This document shows positions 34,776 to 46,000 of a DNA stretch of 64,000 bases, piece by piece. The DNA is taken from assembly GCA_026018925.1 (NCBI GenBank), contig JAKSZU010000018.1, positions 4,248,920-4,312,919 of the forward strand, in the 5' to 3' direction. Under the pieces are notes generated by a model. It ran no database searches and was not told the origin of the DNA. It saw only the letters and a program-made list of their open reading frames with translations. The number at the start of each line of letters is the position of its first letter. Position 1 is the first letter of the stretch. Made by a program: the position numbers and the translations under genes. The DNA is from Tupaia tana (Eukaryota > Chordata > Mammalia > Scandentia > Tupaiidae).

Positions 34776-35104
34776 AAATTGTGCACTTGTACTCGGAATG
34801 CCAGACCTCGGCTTACGGTCACAGGCAGCCTGCGTGACTCGCTCCTGCTCACACACCATAGTCCCATTACCCCGGGGGCGCGGGGGCCCTTCACGGTCAG
34901 GCTGTCCTCCACGCAGAGGAGTTCCGTGCGGCGTGGACTAGTCGTGTCTGGGCTTGGCCTTTCCCCACCCAACAGCAACGGCCGGCGTGGGCCCCCACTC
35001 CGCCATCTCTGGGCAGGATCACGTCCCTCTTCATTGCAGGGAGCCAGAGCCCACCTCACTCCCACGGTGGCGAGCCCATGAAGAGGGTGACCAACCATCC
35101 CAGT

Positions 35105-35395
35105 TGTTTTGTTTTGTTTTGTTTTGTTTTGAAGTGTTTGCCATAGGGCACATGTGTTCACCAGAAAGAGACAGAGAGAAAGAGAGAAAGAGATTGAATG
35201 AGAGGGAAAGTGAAAATTCACCCCCGGAAGGATGACCATGCTGCAATCCCCTCTCCTCCATTCTCCTCCTAGGATTTTGGGCACACACACATCCTGCATC
35301 CAGCAAGATTTTCAAGCCTCCAGGTCCAGGACTTGAACTGTGGCCAGCCATGTGGTAGTCCAAGGCCTTAACTACCACACCCCCTGCTGGCACCC
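35105..35395 (-). mobile_element. tRNA-derived SINE, family A (long form), GTTTT tail
   Basis: Preceded by a (TTTTG)n run, its inverted tail. Landmarks TTGCCATAGGGCACATGTGT, GGATGACCATGCTGCAATCC, CTAGGATTTTGGGCACACAC and GACTTGAACTGTGGCCAGCC. Confidence 0.9.
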
Positions 35396-36899
35396 AACCA
35401 CCCCAATTTGCCCAAGTCTAAGGGCATTCCCAGGACCTGGGACTTTCCAGGTGTGCAAACCCAGGATGGTCTGTGCACCTTCCTTACGAAATATGAGCAG
35501 ACACTTCTCAGAGAGAGAGTAAGGTTTTCCTTTTCTTCTTTTCTCTTCCTCCCTCCCTCCCTTCCTTCCTTCTTTCTACGTTGGCTGGGCTGAGAATCAC
35601 TCCTGCAGTGCAGGCCCCGTGGAGCCCCACTGCCCTGTGTAGGCGGCAGGTGCAGCCGTTGCTCCAGGGCCTGCAACGGGAGTTGGTTAAGAATGCAGAG
35701 CAGCGCTGCAGGTGGAGTGACGGCAGCGCGGGCCTGCTGCAGTGCGGGGTGGCCTGCCCAGGCTGGGAGGGAGGAGCGGTGGAGCGTGGGCTGCATGTCC
35801 AAACGCAGCACCAGTGGCAGCAGGAGAACCTTCTGGGCCTCTGGGGTCACCCTCCCGGGCTGTAGGGTCCCTGGTTTGAGAAAGTTATTTCCAAGCTACG
35901 AGACTCTCTTAAACCCAAAAGAGTCCCAGCACGCCAGAGAAGAAAGAACTCTTAGAGGGAGAATCTACAGAGTCTGGAAATCTTCCTGGTGCCTCAGAGT
36001 GGATGGAGGAGCCCGCTAAAACGCACCCCCAGCACTCCCCCCCAGATTTCAGATTTGTGGGGAGCCTAAGAACCTGCATTTGTGATAAGCAGCCTGGGGG
36101 TTTCTAGGGAGTTCTGAGTTAGCTCAGAGGGCCACTGGTTCTATTCCAATGTCTTGTTTGGAAACTGAAGCCCAGAGAAGGATAGTGGTTACTATATGGT
36201 CACATAGCAAGTTTGTAGCAGAGCTGGGAAATCAGGATCCCAAGCCCCTGGGCCTCCAGACCCTGAAGCCAGCCCTGAGCAGCTGTGGCACAGGGGAGAA
36301 TGTCCTGGGCTTTCTGTAAAACCCAGCAGCAGGAGGAAGGTGTGCTCTCCTTATACTGACCGGGCAGGCTAGTGCCTGTGACCACCGCATCATTAAAGCA
36401 GCTACAGTGTATCGAGTGCCTCCAGCTGCAGGACCCCCCAGTTGCTTCATCATTTCCCCTTATCACAGCAGTCTTCAGAGTGTAGGACTGACGTGGGACA
36501 CGTGATGGTCCGAGTAAGTGGGAGAGCTGGGGCTTGAACCAGCCACAAACACTCTTGCCCTCCATCAATCTGCAGTGCTCCGCTGCCTCCCACCCCTATG
36601 CAGAGCAGACAGAAGTCGGCAGAGAAAGTTTCAGCCCTGGACAGGCGGACAGGTGCCCCAGGGATGGCATCTGGGCTACCTGGGGCGGGCTAGCTCATTT
36701 CTCTTTCTCCAGCGGCCAGACATAAAGCCCGTTTCAATTTAGGATTCCTGTGGGCCCAGGCACTGGAAATAATTTCTTTTTCCACTTCAGAGCATTTTAA
36801 TCCAAAGAAAACTGCAGTCGTCAACGTCTCCCTTCCATGCAGGCCACCAACTTCGGCCATTCATACATTCGTTCGTCAAGTACATCTGTAATATTCATG

Positions 36900-37140
36900 G
36901 CCAGTTCTCAGCCCTGGCCCTCAGGACCATCAATGGGCTTCAGACAAATCCTCCTGCTCAGGCTTGAACCTAGAGCAATTAGATGAGCCTTTCTCGGGAC
37001 TGGTGGGGCAGGAGGAATTTCCTGAAGACCCTCCCTGCTCCAGGTGATTCTGACACACGGCCAAGGCTGAGAACCACACCAGGCCAGGGCTTCCTGAGCG
37101 ACAGTGCATGCGAGCCACCTGGGGAGCTTGCTAAAGTGGG
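36900..37140. mobile_element. MER5A-like hAT DNA transposon remnant
   Basis: CCAGGTGATTCTGACACACG, GGCTGAGAACCACACCAGGC and GCCACCTGGGGAGCTTGCTA are MER5-type words. The order is rearranged, so more than one fragment may be present. Confidence 0.55.
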
Positions 37141-37144
37141 CATT

Positions 37145-37400
37145 AGGGCCAGCCCATGAGGTGGTGATCGAGGAGGCTGGATCCCACATGGCTGACTGCG
37201 AGGTTCAAGTCCCTGACCCAACGGCTTGAAAAACACATTAGGCATGTGTATATGCGTGCCCAAAATCCTGAAGGAGGGAGAAATGGAGAAGGGATTGTGG
37301 CATGGCCATTCACCACCAGGTGGTTCCTCACTTTCCCTCATTCTCGTTCTCTGTCTCTCTCTACCTCTGGCAAATTTTTTTTTTTAATTAATTAATTTAT
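37145..37400 (+). mobile_element. tRNA-derived SINE, family A (left arm of inverted pair)
   Basis: AGGGCCAGCCCATGAGGTGG head, GAGGTTCAAGTCCCTGACCC, GGGATTGTGGCATGGCCATT, then the CT-rich body and CTGGCAAATTTTTTTTTTTA. Confidence 0.9.
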
Positions 37401-37404
37401 TTAT

Positions 37405-37560
37405 TTATTTATGAGAAGTTTTTGCTACAGGGCGCATGCACTCACCGGAAAGACAGACAGAAAGCGGGAAATTACCCCCAGGAGATGGCCACACCGCAAT
37501 CCCTTTTCCTCCATTCTCCTCTCGGGACCTTGGGCATGCATGCACATGCGCCTGTGGCAA
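37405..37560 (-). mobile_element. tRNA-derived SINE, family A (right arm, truncated)
   Basis: Opposite orientation, tail to tail with the copy on its left: AGTTTTTGCTACAGGGCGCA, GATGGCCACACCGCAATCCC, CTCTCGGGACCTTGGGCATG, then it stops before the tRNA head. Confidence 0.88.
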
Positions 37561-38544
37561 ATTTATTTTCTAAAATGCAAATTAGGAGTCTGTGGTGAAA
37601 GCATCGGGCCGAGGGCAGAAGGGCCGGGAAGCCACTCTGGAGCCAAGGCCAGAGCCCGAGTGACACAGGGCCCAGCTGGAACCTGCAGAGACCCCACGTG
37701 ATCTGTGACCACACAGCCCGGGGGCTGCACCGGGGACTCAGAGCCCTGTCTGCCCCTCCACTTTCAGGTCTCCAGACACACTGTCTGCTTCTCTGGTTAC
37801 CTTACCCTGGAGCCTGGCTCGGGGCCTGGCAGACTGTGCTTTCAATGCACTCTTCGTTGCAGATTGAATGAGGCTGGAAGGCAAAGCAGTTACGTAGCGT
37901 ATAGTGGCTGAGAGGGAGGGTTGGGGTCAGCCTGGACTCTGCCACTTATAGGCGTTCCCTTCACCACTGTGACCCATCTGGGCCAAAAGTGGCTTCCTGC
38001 TCACAGCGTGGGTCTCGGCTTGTCTCGGCCAGCACCAGAGCAGCGTGTGATACCAGGCGGTGCTTCTGTGGAAGGGAAGGTAAAGGCGGGCTGCTACAGC
38101 GAGGGCCCCGGGCAGGACAGCTTTACACAAGGGAGTCTCTCACGGAAGGGCCAAAGGTGAGGGGCCCAGGCCAGTAGGCAGCTCTTGTTCCAAGACCCAT
38201 TCTTCCACCGGAGCATTGGTCCACCTGCCCTTCCAAGCTGGGTTACAGGCCTACCTGTGCTAGCCGGCTCACAGACGAGGAACGAATGTTCCGGAGCTCA
38301 CGCCGATGGCTCCCTCCCCCAGAGGTGGAGTCATTTCTGTTCCAGCCCGCAGGTGAGGACTGGGTTATTTGCCCATGCGTAGCTGCAAGGGAGGCCAGGA
38401 GGGGTGGGCTCACTCTCCTTGTGCCCACCCACAACCGGGAGCTGTGTAAAAGGAGGTCTTGGTGGGCGTGGACAGAAGCCCCTCCCATGCCAGCCCAGTG
38501 GCGTGCCTGTCCCCACACTCATTTCCGTTGTCGCCCCTCCCCAG

Positions 38545-39315
38545 GGTGAATGCTCTCACAAGTGCTACTACATTTTCGTGGTGGAGACCATCTGCGTGGC
38601 CTGGTTTTCCCTGGAGTTCTGCTTGCGCTTTGTCCAGGCCCAGGACAAGTGCCAGTTCTTCCAAGGGCCCCTGAACATCATCGACATCCTGGCCATCTCT
38701 CCGTACTACGTGTCGCTCGCGGTGTCGGATGAGCCCCAGGAGGACGGCGAGAGGCTGAGCAGCGGCTCCTACCTGGAGAAGGTGGGGCTGGTGCTGCGCG
38801 TGCTGCGAGCACTGCGCATCCTCTACGTGATGCGCCTGGCCCGCCACTCGCTGGGGCTGCAGACGCTCGGCCTCACCGTGCGCCGCTGCACGCGCGAGTT
38901 CGGCCTGCTCCTCCTCTTCCTGGCTGTGGCCGTCACCCTCTTCTCCCCGCTGGTCTACGTGGCTGAGAATGAGTCTGGGCGGGTGCTGGAGTTCACCAGC
39001 ATCCCGGCCTCCTATTGGTGGGCCATCATCTCCATGACGACGGTGGGCTACGGGGACATGGTCCCCAGCAGTGTGCCGGGCCAGATGGTGGCTCTGAGCA
39101 GCATCCTGAGCGGGATCCTCATCATGGCCTTCCCGGCCACGTCCATCTTCCACACCTTCTCCCACTCCTACCTGGAGCTCAAGAAGGAGCAGGAGCACCT
39201 CCAGGCCCGCCTGCGCCACCTCCAGCACTCCAGCACGGCCAGCGAGCACGAGCTTCTGAGCGACGTGGACAGCCTCGTCCTGGAGGGCCCGGCCTCGCCC
39301 GTCACGTACATTTAG
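38545..39315 (+). CDS. KCNG4: Voltage-gated K+ channel modifier subunit Kv6.4, coding exon 2
   Basis: Encodes residues 251-506 and the stop. It holds the S1-S2 loop, S2 (about 260-282), S3 (292-310), the S4 voltage sensor (about 332-352, GLVLRVLRALRILYVMRLAR), S5 (367-388), the pore loop with the K+ selectivity signature TTVGYGD (415-421) and S6 (430-455). S6 has FPATS where gating-competent Kv channels have a Pro-x-Pro bend, a known Kv6 trait linked to its silence in homomers. The C-terminus ends SPVTYI; it appears about 13 residues shorter than human (519 aa as I recall) before the conserved ASEHEL segment. The acceptor is CCCCTCCCCAG just before GGT (Gly251). The exon is clean, without stops or shifts. 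Confidence 0.96.
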   Translation, partial: GECSHKCYYIFVVETICVAWFSLEFCLRFVQAQDKCQFFQGPLNIIDILAISPYYVSLAVSDEPQEDGERLSSGSYLEKVGLVLRVLRALRILYVMRLARHSLGLQTLGLTVRRCTREFGLLLLFLAVAVTLFSPLVYVAENESGRVLEFTSIPASYWWAIISMTTVGYGDMVPSSVPGQMVALSSILSGILIMAFPATSIFHTFSHSYLELKKEQEHLQARLRHLQHSSTASEHELLSDVDSLVLEGPASPVTYI

Positions 39316-42264
39316 CTCAGCTCCCTCAGGAACAGAAGGTGGCTTCAACCCCTCTCCCTCAACCCAAACCAGCCCAAGAACACCCAGGTGTAGACCACCT
39401 GGTGGCTTGTTTCTGGAGCTCTGGGAGGACGCCCAGAGCTGCAGGAAGGGGCCCAAAGCCAAAGATGTTCAGTCGTGGCCACCAGGACTGAGGCCGACCC
39501 TCGCCAGGCCCCTCGCCTTGCCCACCTCCCTGCGCATCTCCCGAGTGTGCCCAGTGCTGTGAGAAGCCGTCGCCTCCCCCGTTCTCTTTTCCTTCACAGC
39601 AGAATCTAAACTGCTACCCTCCTGATCCTGCAGGTCTGGTCCCCTTCGACAGTGGGATATCGAGCCTACAGATCTCCATTACTCCCTAAGACCCTCTCTC
39701 CTGGACCACACCACTGCCAGAAACCAGAGGGACCTGTCTGCAAACCCTCAGGTCCCATCTCCCCACCCAAGCCATCTGTGGGTTCTGCAGGGATCGGCAT
39801 GTCCTCTCCCCGACCACCACTGGTGGGGTGTTGCTAACATAGCTGCCTTCACCCCAGCCCTAGACACTCTTAGCCAAGCAGGCACAACGGGCCTCTTTGT
39901 GGCCAGTCCCACGGGAGGAGCCATCCCCCTGCCGGTGGGCACTGGGCAGCAGCACAACCTGCCTGCTGGGCCTGCTGGCTTGGAAGGGTATTCTCCTGCT
40001 CTCCAGTCCTTGGCCTCGTCAGGGGCTAGCTCACTGACTCAGAGCTCTGCATTGACCTTAAGATAGCCGCCACTTCTAGTTCCTCCAGCACTGCGGGGAC
40101 CTGGCTTCCCATCCTCAACTAAGGGCAGCGTCACTGCAGAAAGAAAGGCAGCCTTAGCATCTGCCCCCCAGCTCCCTAGACCAGGTCCCTAATGCAAAAG
40201 GATAGACACTCTCGGCGCGTAGGTAGATGCACTTATCCACTCAGCTGTTAGCAGCCCTTTGCCTCCAATGCGGAAGGCAGATGCAGGACCAGATCCTTGG
40301 AGATAAAGCAGTGCTTCCTGGGGTCAGAGAGGAGAGAGCAGAGGACTCTGAGCAGGCGGCTCCGTAGTGTCCTAGGAGGGCTTGGGTGGGGAGGGGTATC
40401 TGGGGAGACAAAGCTGGAAAGAGAAGATAAGCTGAGATGAGAAGGTGGTGGGCCTGGATGCTCTGTAGAGAATGGGTGCAGTGGACAGACTGGGGATTAG
40501 CGCACTGATGAAGGGTGGACGCAAGGAGAGGAGGCCAGTTTGGGACGGGGAACCACTGAGCAGTCTGGGCAAGGCACGAGGGTCTTCTTCCTCCGTGTTG
40601 CTGATTGTGCAAGGTTGTGCCAAATCCTAGCATCTCATCTTTTGCTCCCCACCAGAACACACCTGCTGACATCTCGACAGTACTTCCAAGAGTGACACGG
40701 CCGTGCACAATTGCTTGCCATGGGCTGCGAGTCCACTGGAGAAAGTGCTCAGGGACACCAGTGGGCGGGGGCAAAGTGGCCAGGCTGTGGGTCTGATGTC
40801 TGTGTGTGCACGGGCAGCATGCTATCACTGAAGCCGTTCATTCTCCCACTTGCCCTTAGTGAAGGTCTGCAGTGTGCCAGCTACCGGCACCCCCAGCTGC
40901 ATGCCAGGCAGCAGCGTGGCCAAGGGCCGTGGCCCGGGGGAGCACCTGCACCAACATCCAGGGAACCCCGGCCCTGCCAGGAGCCCTCGCATCCTTTGAG
41001 TCCTCCAGGAGTCCTCCCAGCTGACATGGGCATGTCCCCATTCCTTTAGAGGCCAAGAGTCAGTGGGGCATCCCCCAATACTCTGAGATGACATTTCTCC
41101 AAAAAAACTCTCTTCATAGTACAGTGGCCCTCACACAAGGGAAGTCCTTCCACCCTGAATGTACTCTGCTTCAGGGAGTAGCTAGAGGGTCTCAAGACCC
41201 CATGGCAAAGGACACCTTGGATAACAACAAAATTAGTCTTTTGTTGTAGACTGATTTTTTAAAAATATAACTATTGTTAGGCAAAATCATAAATGGTCAA
41301 AGTCTCTCACTTACTTTTTTTTACTGAGGGCCCAGGTTTTCTTTCCTTGTGAGACCTTGGCAGCCCCTTTCCCTCTCTGTCACCTACAGGGCTGGGCTGG
41401 ATCTGTGGCTTTCTGCCTGGGGCTTCACCAAGCACCTTTAGGGGCTACTGTGTCAGGTGAGACGGCCGAGAAGGCAGAGCTCTGCATCCCAGGGTGCGCC
41501 ATTGAAATGATGTCAACAAGAATGCGCAAATTTCTAGACACTTGCTCCTTTCCAGTTAGCGCCCGTCACTGCGCCACCACCCTGGGCTCACCATGCTCGG
41601 AACCAGAGAAGGTCCCTGGACAGTCACTGGAAGACCGGGGCCCACATCGGCCTCACGCCTGGCTTCCACTTCTGATTGCAGACCTTTCCTGCGCTGCCTG
41701 ATGTAACCATTCCCAATTACAGCCCGCCCGTCCCCGCGACTGGCTTCAACCCAGGCTCCCATTTCCTTCCGTGTCACATATCAGGCCTCTCAACAAATGT
41801 GTGCCAAGGCTAAAAGAAACGTTTAAAACCCACATCGGGCGAACCATCACTAACATTGCAAGGTTCTACAGTGTCCTTAATGCACTTAGTTGAGGTTCTC
41901 TATTAAATTAGAACTGGAAAATTGGAATTGATTGCTCACATGTGGGGCTTAGTTAAATGCTCTATTTTTTTCTCCCTGTTAATGTCCCAGGAGATGGGTC
42001 TAAATTGTTTCAGTCCAACCTTGCTGAGCAGCTTTCCTTCATGCTGATTGGATGAGGTGGGAGTGACGAGTGAATTTCTTTATCCCCATTGGCTGAAAGG
42101 AGGTCCAAATGGCAATGTCTTCATTTCCATTGGCTGAAAGGAGCCGCCCCGTAGGGCTTATTTTCTCTGAGGCCCATGAGCATGACTGTAGCCAAAGGTG
42201 GACATTTTCAGCTGAAGGCAAAGAGAATGTGGCCCTTTACATCAAGCTATCTTCTTCTATTTTT
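39316..42264 (+). other. KCNG4: KCNG4 3' UTR and downstream flank
   Basis: No second coding region is seen after the stop. The 3' UTR must begin here, but its end is unclear: there is no AATAAA close to the stop. ATTAAA occurs at 41902-41907 and AATAAA at 42707-42712, the latter beyond a SINE. The segment 41770-42260 is A/T-richer and holds the ATTGG array. Confidence 0.5.
42047..42169 (+). repeat. Three 41-bp spaced units, each with an ATTGG box
   Basis: ATTGG (inverted CCAAT) occurs at 42047, 42088 and 42129, exactly 41 bases apart. The second and third start identically (ATTGGCTGAAAGGAG), the first as ATTGGATGAGGTGGG; each unit ends with a T/C-rich stretch. They are degenerate tandem copies with potential NF-Y sites. 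Confidence 0.7.
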
Positions 42265-42555
42265 TGGAGAGGTTTTTTGTTGTTGTTGTTTTGTTTGGTT
42301 TTTTACTATCAGGCCTGTGCACTCACTAGAGAGACAGAGAGAGATGGAGAGACAGAAAGTGAGAGATCACCCTCCCTCCCGCAGCAGGGGGATGGCCACA
42401 CCGCAGTCCCTTCTCCTCCATTCTCCTCTTGGGATTTCAGACACTCATGCTCACATACCCAGCGTAGTATCAAGCTGCTGGGCCTGGGGCTCGATCCACA
42501 GTCGGCCACATGAGAGTCCAGCACCTAACCCACTATGCCACCTGCTGGGCCCACT
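42265..42555 (-). mobile_element. tRNA-derived SINE, family A (long form)
   Basis: A (GTT)n/(TTTTG)-like inverted tail, then GCCTGTGCACTCACTAGAGA, GGATGGCCACACCGCAGTCC, CTCTTGGGATTTCAGACACT, GGGCTCGATCCACAGTCGGC and CCACCTGCTGGGCCC. Confidence 0.9.
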
Positions 42556-42821
42556 GTAAGCTATTTTCATGTTATATCATAGATGCAGCTTCCAGGGGGA
42601 GATAAAACTTGGGTTTAACATCTCTCTAGGCAGACAGAGGTGAACCCAGGAAGTAGTGGGAGGGTGAGTTGGTTCTCCGATGGAGTGGAAAGGATATAAA
42701 TGGGAAAATAAAGGAATAGAAACGACCCCCTGCCCTGGGAGTCCACTGACTCTATCTTGATGACTTTGGGGACTTTAGAGTATGATAACTAGAAGACCTG
42801 TTAGAATACAATCAGTCCAGA

Positions 42822-43098
42822 GCCAGCAGGTGGCGTGGTGGCTAAGGACTGGACTATCACACGGCTGACTGGGTTTGAGTCCAGACCTGGCAGCTTAAAA
42901 CTCACACCAGGCTCTTGTGCCCAGAATCCCAGCGGGAGAATGGAGGAGGGATTGTGGCGTGGCCATTCCCCGTGGAGGGGAGGTTTCTCACTTTCTCTCT
43001 CACTGTCTCTGTCTTTCCGATGAGTACACACACCCTATAGCAAAAACCCTAAAAAAAAAAATTAAAAAAAAAAAAAGAAAGAAAGAAAGAAAGGAAAA
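42822..43098 (+). mobile_element. tRNA-derived SINE, family A (long form)
   Basis: AGAGCCAGCAGGTGGCGTGG head, GTTTGAGTCCAGACCTGGCA, GGGATTGTGGCGTGGCCATT, CACCCTATAGCAAAAACCC and a mixed A/GAAA tail. Confidence 0.9.
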
Positions 43099-46000
43099 TA
43101 CCATCAGTCCAAGCAGGGCATTTCTGTGAGGGGCCCCTGAGCCCCTCAGGAGAGTGTATGTTTCAAAGTACAAAGTGTCCAATATTTCATCAGACTCTCA
43201 AAGGAATCCCTCAGAAAAAATAAATAACTCTAGTGTGAATTAACTCCCTCATTTTAAGATGGAGAGACCAAGGCACAGAGAGGGAAAGCCCCTGCCCAGT
43301 TCAGGTTACACCTGCATATCCTGCCTTCCAGGAGAACCTTCTAGAATGGCACACTGCCGCTCCTAGGCTTATCTAAAACAGTCCCTGAGCCCTCAAAGAC
43401 AATGACCGAGACACGCGTGCCATTCTAAGCGGAGCACGGAGGGCTACCTTGGGGTGTCCCAGGCACACTCTGTGACACTGGGCGTGGAAATCGATTTCAC
43501 GGAACTCCCTTTTCTCAGTTATTCCATGGAGAGGCTGGACGGGACGGTTGGTAAAGTCCTTCCTGGCTTGGGCAGTCTGTGATTCTGGGAAGCAGAGCTC
43601 ACCATGGCAATTCGCACCATGAAAAGAGACAGGCAAGAGTGAGGAGAGAGGTGAGAAAGACACTCTGGTCCCTTGACTGTGCTCCAAACTGCTCCTTCAG
43701 CAAGTGGTTCAAGTTTGACACACGGTCACCGACAGCTCTCTACGACCTGCCCCGCGTTCCCACCCACTCCACCTGGCACCTGACCCTCACCTGAGGCGCA
43801 GTTCCTCAGAGGGCCTGGCTTCTGGCCCGCTGCCCAGCTCAACGCCTCTCCCCTCCAGCTGGAATTTCAGGCTGACAGCAGACACGGCTTACTGGACGCT
43901 GCTGGGCACCAAGCGACAGGCGTTTCAGCGTTCCATTGGAAAACGTGTCCAACTCAGAAAAGTCGCAACAATTAAAACAGTGCACAGAACACCCAGACAC
44001 ACCTCGTGTTCTTTCACGTCTTCCACACTTGCTTTACCACTTCTCTCTCTGTATTTACTGGATATGTATGTGTGGGTGTGCGCACGTATGTGTGGGTGTG
44101 CGCGCGTATGTGCAAGAGGGGGGGATGTTTTTCTGAACGGTTGGAGGGTCAGTTCCTGCTCAATGGCCCTTTGCCCTAGAATATTAGGATGTGGAAACTA
44201 GAAGGCTCGTGAGAAGACTACGGGCCCAAGGACTCTTAGCTGGGAGTTCCCGGGGGGCTTTAGTGCCCGTGACCCCGTGGGGTCAGACGTGTTTCCAAGT
44301 GCAAAGTGTTCAGCAGTCCCCTCAGTCCCCAAAGGAACCCCCAAAGGGATAGGAAGCCCCAAGGTACACCAACACCCTTCTCTGGGGATGGAGAGCGCAA
44401 GGAGTCCCTAAATTCTCCAGAGTGCAGACCCCAAGGACAGGACACCTCCCGCACCACCACAGTGCAGTGCCAGCCTCAGCACGCCTCACTGTGTGCGCTG
44501 CTGTGGTCGGACCCGTGACCCGACCCGATTGTGTCGGTCAGCTTCCTAATACCCTCCACAGCCTTTTCTTCCAGTCCAGGGTCCGGCCTGAGACGAACAC
44601 TGCACCCCCGTCCTGTTTCGCTAGCCTCCTATAATCCGGGCCGCTTCCCTGCTTTGCTTTGACTTACATGACCTTGAAATGGTGGGTGAATAGTGCACGC
44701 AGTGTCTTTTAATAGAAAGCTCCTCCTCTTGTGTCTGCCCGATGCGGCCTCGTGCCCAGATGGAGGCTGCACATTCCCGGCCAGAGCTTACGTAAGTGGG
44801 GCCGTCTCTCAGGACACCACGTCTGAAGGTCACGGCCCTCCTCGGTGACATGTGAGTTGTTTATTTGGGAAGACCCTAGGAAATGCCCGCAGGGAGTGAA
44901 GATCGAGAAAGGAAAGGGAAAGGGACCTGAGGTACGGCCTGGACTGAAGATGTTCAAGCAAACAAACAACAAACCCAGGACTGACCATTGTCCCCCGCCC
45001 ACCAGCAGGTCAGGTAGAACCTGCCGGGCAGCCAGGTACACACTGGCCACCTCTGTGGGAAGGAGAGCGGAGCCCCTTGCAGAGGAACAGTCCCCCGTGA
45101 CAAGGAAGGGACCCTCCACTGTCCCTCTTGTCCCGGCCTCCCTCAAAACTTCTCAGAGCTAGAAGAGCCTTAATGGTCACCAGATCTGACCTGTCTGTTT
45201 TGCGGGTGTGGACACAGAGGCCCAGGGAGGGGATGTGATTTGGCTGCACAGCTGGGGCCGGGAGGAGGTGGCAGAGTCGGTCCTGGAAGCCCAGGCTCTG
45301 CAGCCCCAGTGCGGGCTCTCACCTCTGCCCGCCAGTTCGTCTCCGTCCGGCAGTGCGGGCCAGAAACACACTGGCAGCTAAAAGGAGAACAGAGGGAAGC
45401 TGCAGTCCCCAGGCCCTTGGCCTCTGTGGTGATCTGTAGCTGTCCCTGGGGAGGTGATCGCTCCTGAGTCTGGGCTGCCACCTCCTGAGACAGGGGAGGG
45501 GACTCTGGAGCTGGTGGCCGGGTGACTCTCTGCACTCACCTTCACTGCCGTCAGGGGAGCAAGCGGAGGGGACCCGGGGTCCCATGCCGCTCAGGCTGCA
45601 TCTGGGTGCCTTGAGCTAGAATTAGCCTGTCTTGCTGTTCCCAAAGGCTTCCACGGCATTCTGCACAACCAGCCCGGGCCAGACGCCCTTGGGGGAGCTC
45701 AGCCATACCACCTGGCCCTGCCTAACCGGGCTTTCAGGGCGCCCTGCCCGGCGCAGCGCCAGGGGAAACCGCAAATGATGTAAGAACAGGTGGTGGCTTC
45801 CCTGGTGTGCCGGGGTCGGGATGGGGGTAGTGATGAGGTAAGGGGTGGCCAGGGGTCACCTGAGTCTTGAGTGGGTGGCGCAGTGCTGGCTTCTCGGACA
45901 CCCCCATGTGCCAGCTGTTCCAGCACGACGGGGGCAGTAGAGAGCAGGAGGGAAGCCCACGTGCCCGTGCCCGGGGAAGGAAGGCAGCCCGCCAGCCAGG

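Larger units (their letters stand above)
27004..38544 (+). other. KCNG4: KCNG4 intron between the two coding exons (11.5 kb)
   Basis: Begins GTGAGT and ends in a CCCCTCCCCAG acceptor, phase 0. Besides the SINEs and L1 listed separately, it holds MIR-like pieces near 27440-27560, 29605-29760, 31125-31260 and 36140-36560, and MER5A-like pieces near 36030-36110 and 36900-37140. I see no further exon inside it; the open frames at 28468-29157 and 32888-33724 resemble no known protein. Confidence 0.85.

Noticed and set aside
34571..35299. 242-codon minus-strand frame in the KCNG4 intron
   Set aside because: It runs through two opposite-oriented SINEs and the sequence between them, so it is repeat-derived.
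38410..39462. 350-codon minus-strand open frame
   Set aside because: It is the antisense shadow of KCNG4 coding exon 2. High G+C third positions keep it open; the plus strand encodes the clear channel core.
42707..42712. AATAAA as the KCNG4 polyadenylation signal
   Set aside because: It is 3.4 kb past the stop and beyond a SINE. It is possible but cannot be supported without transcript data.
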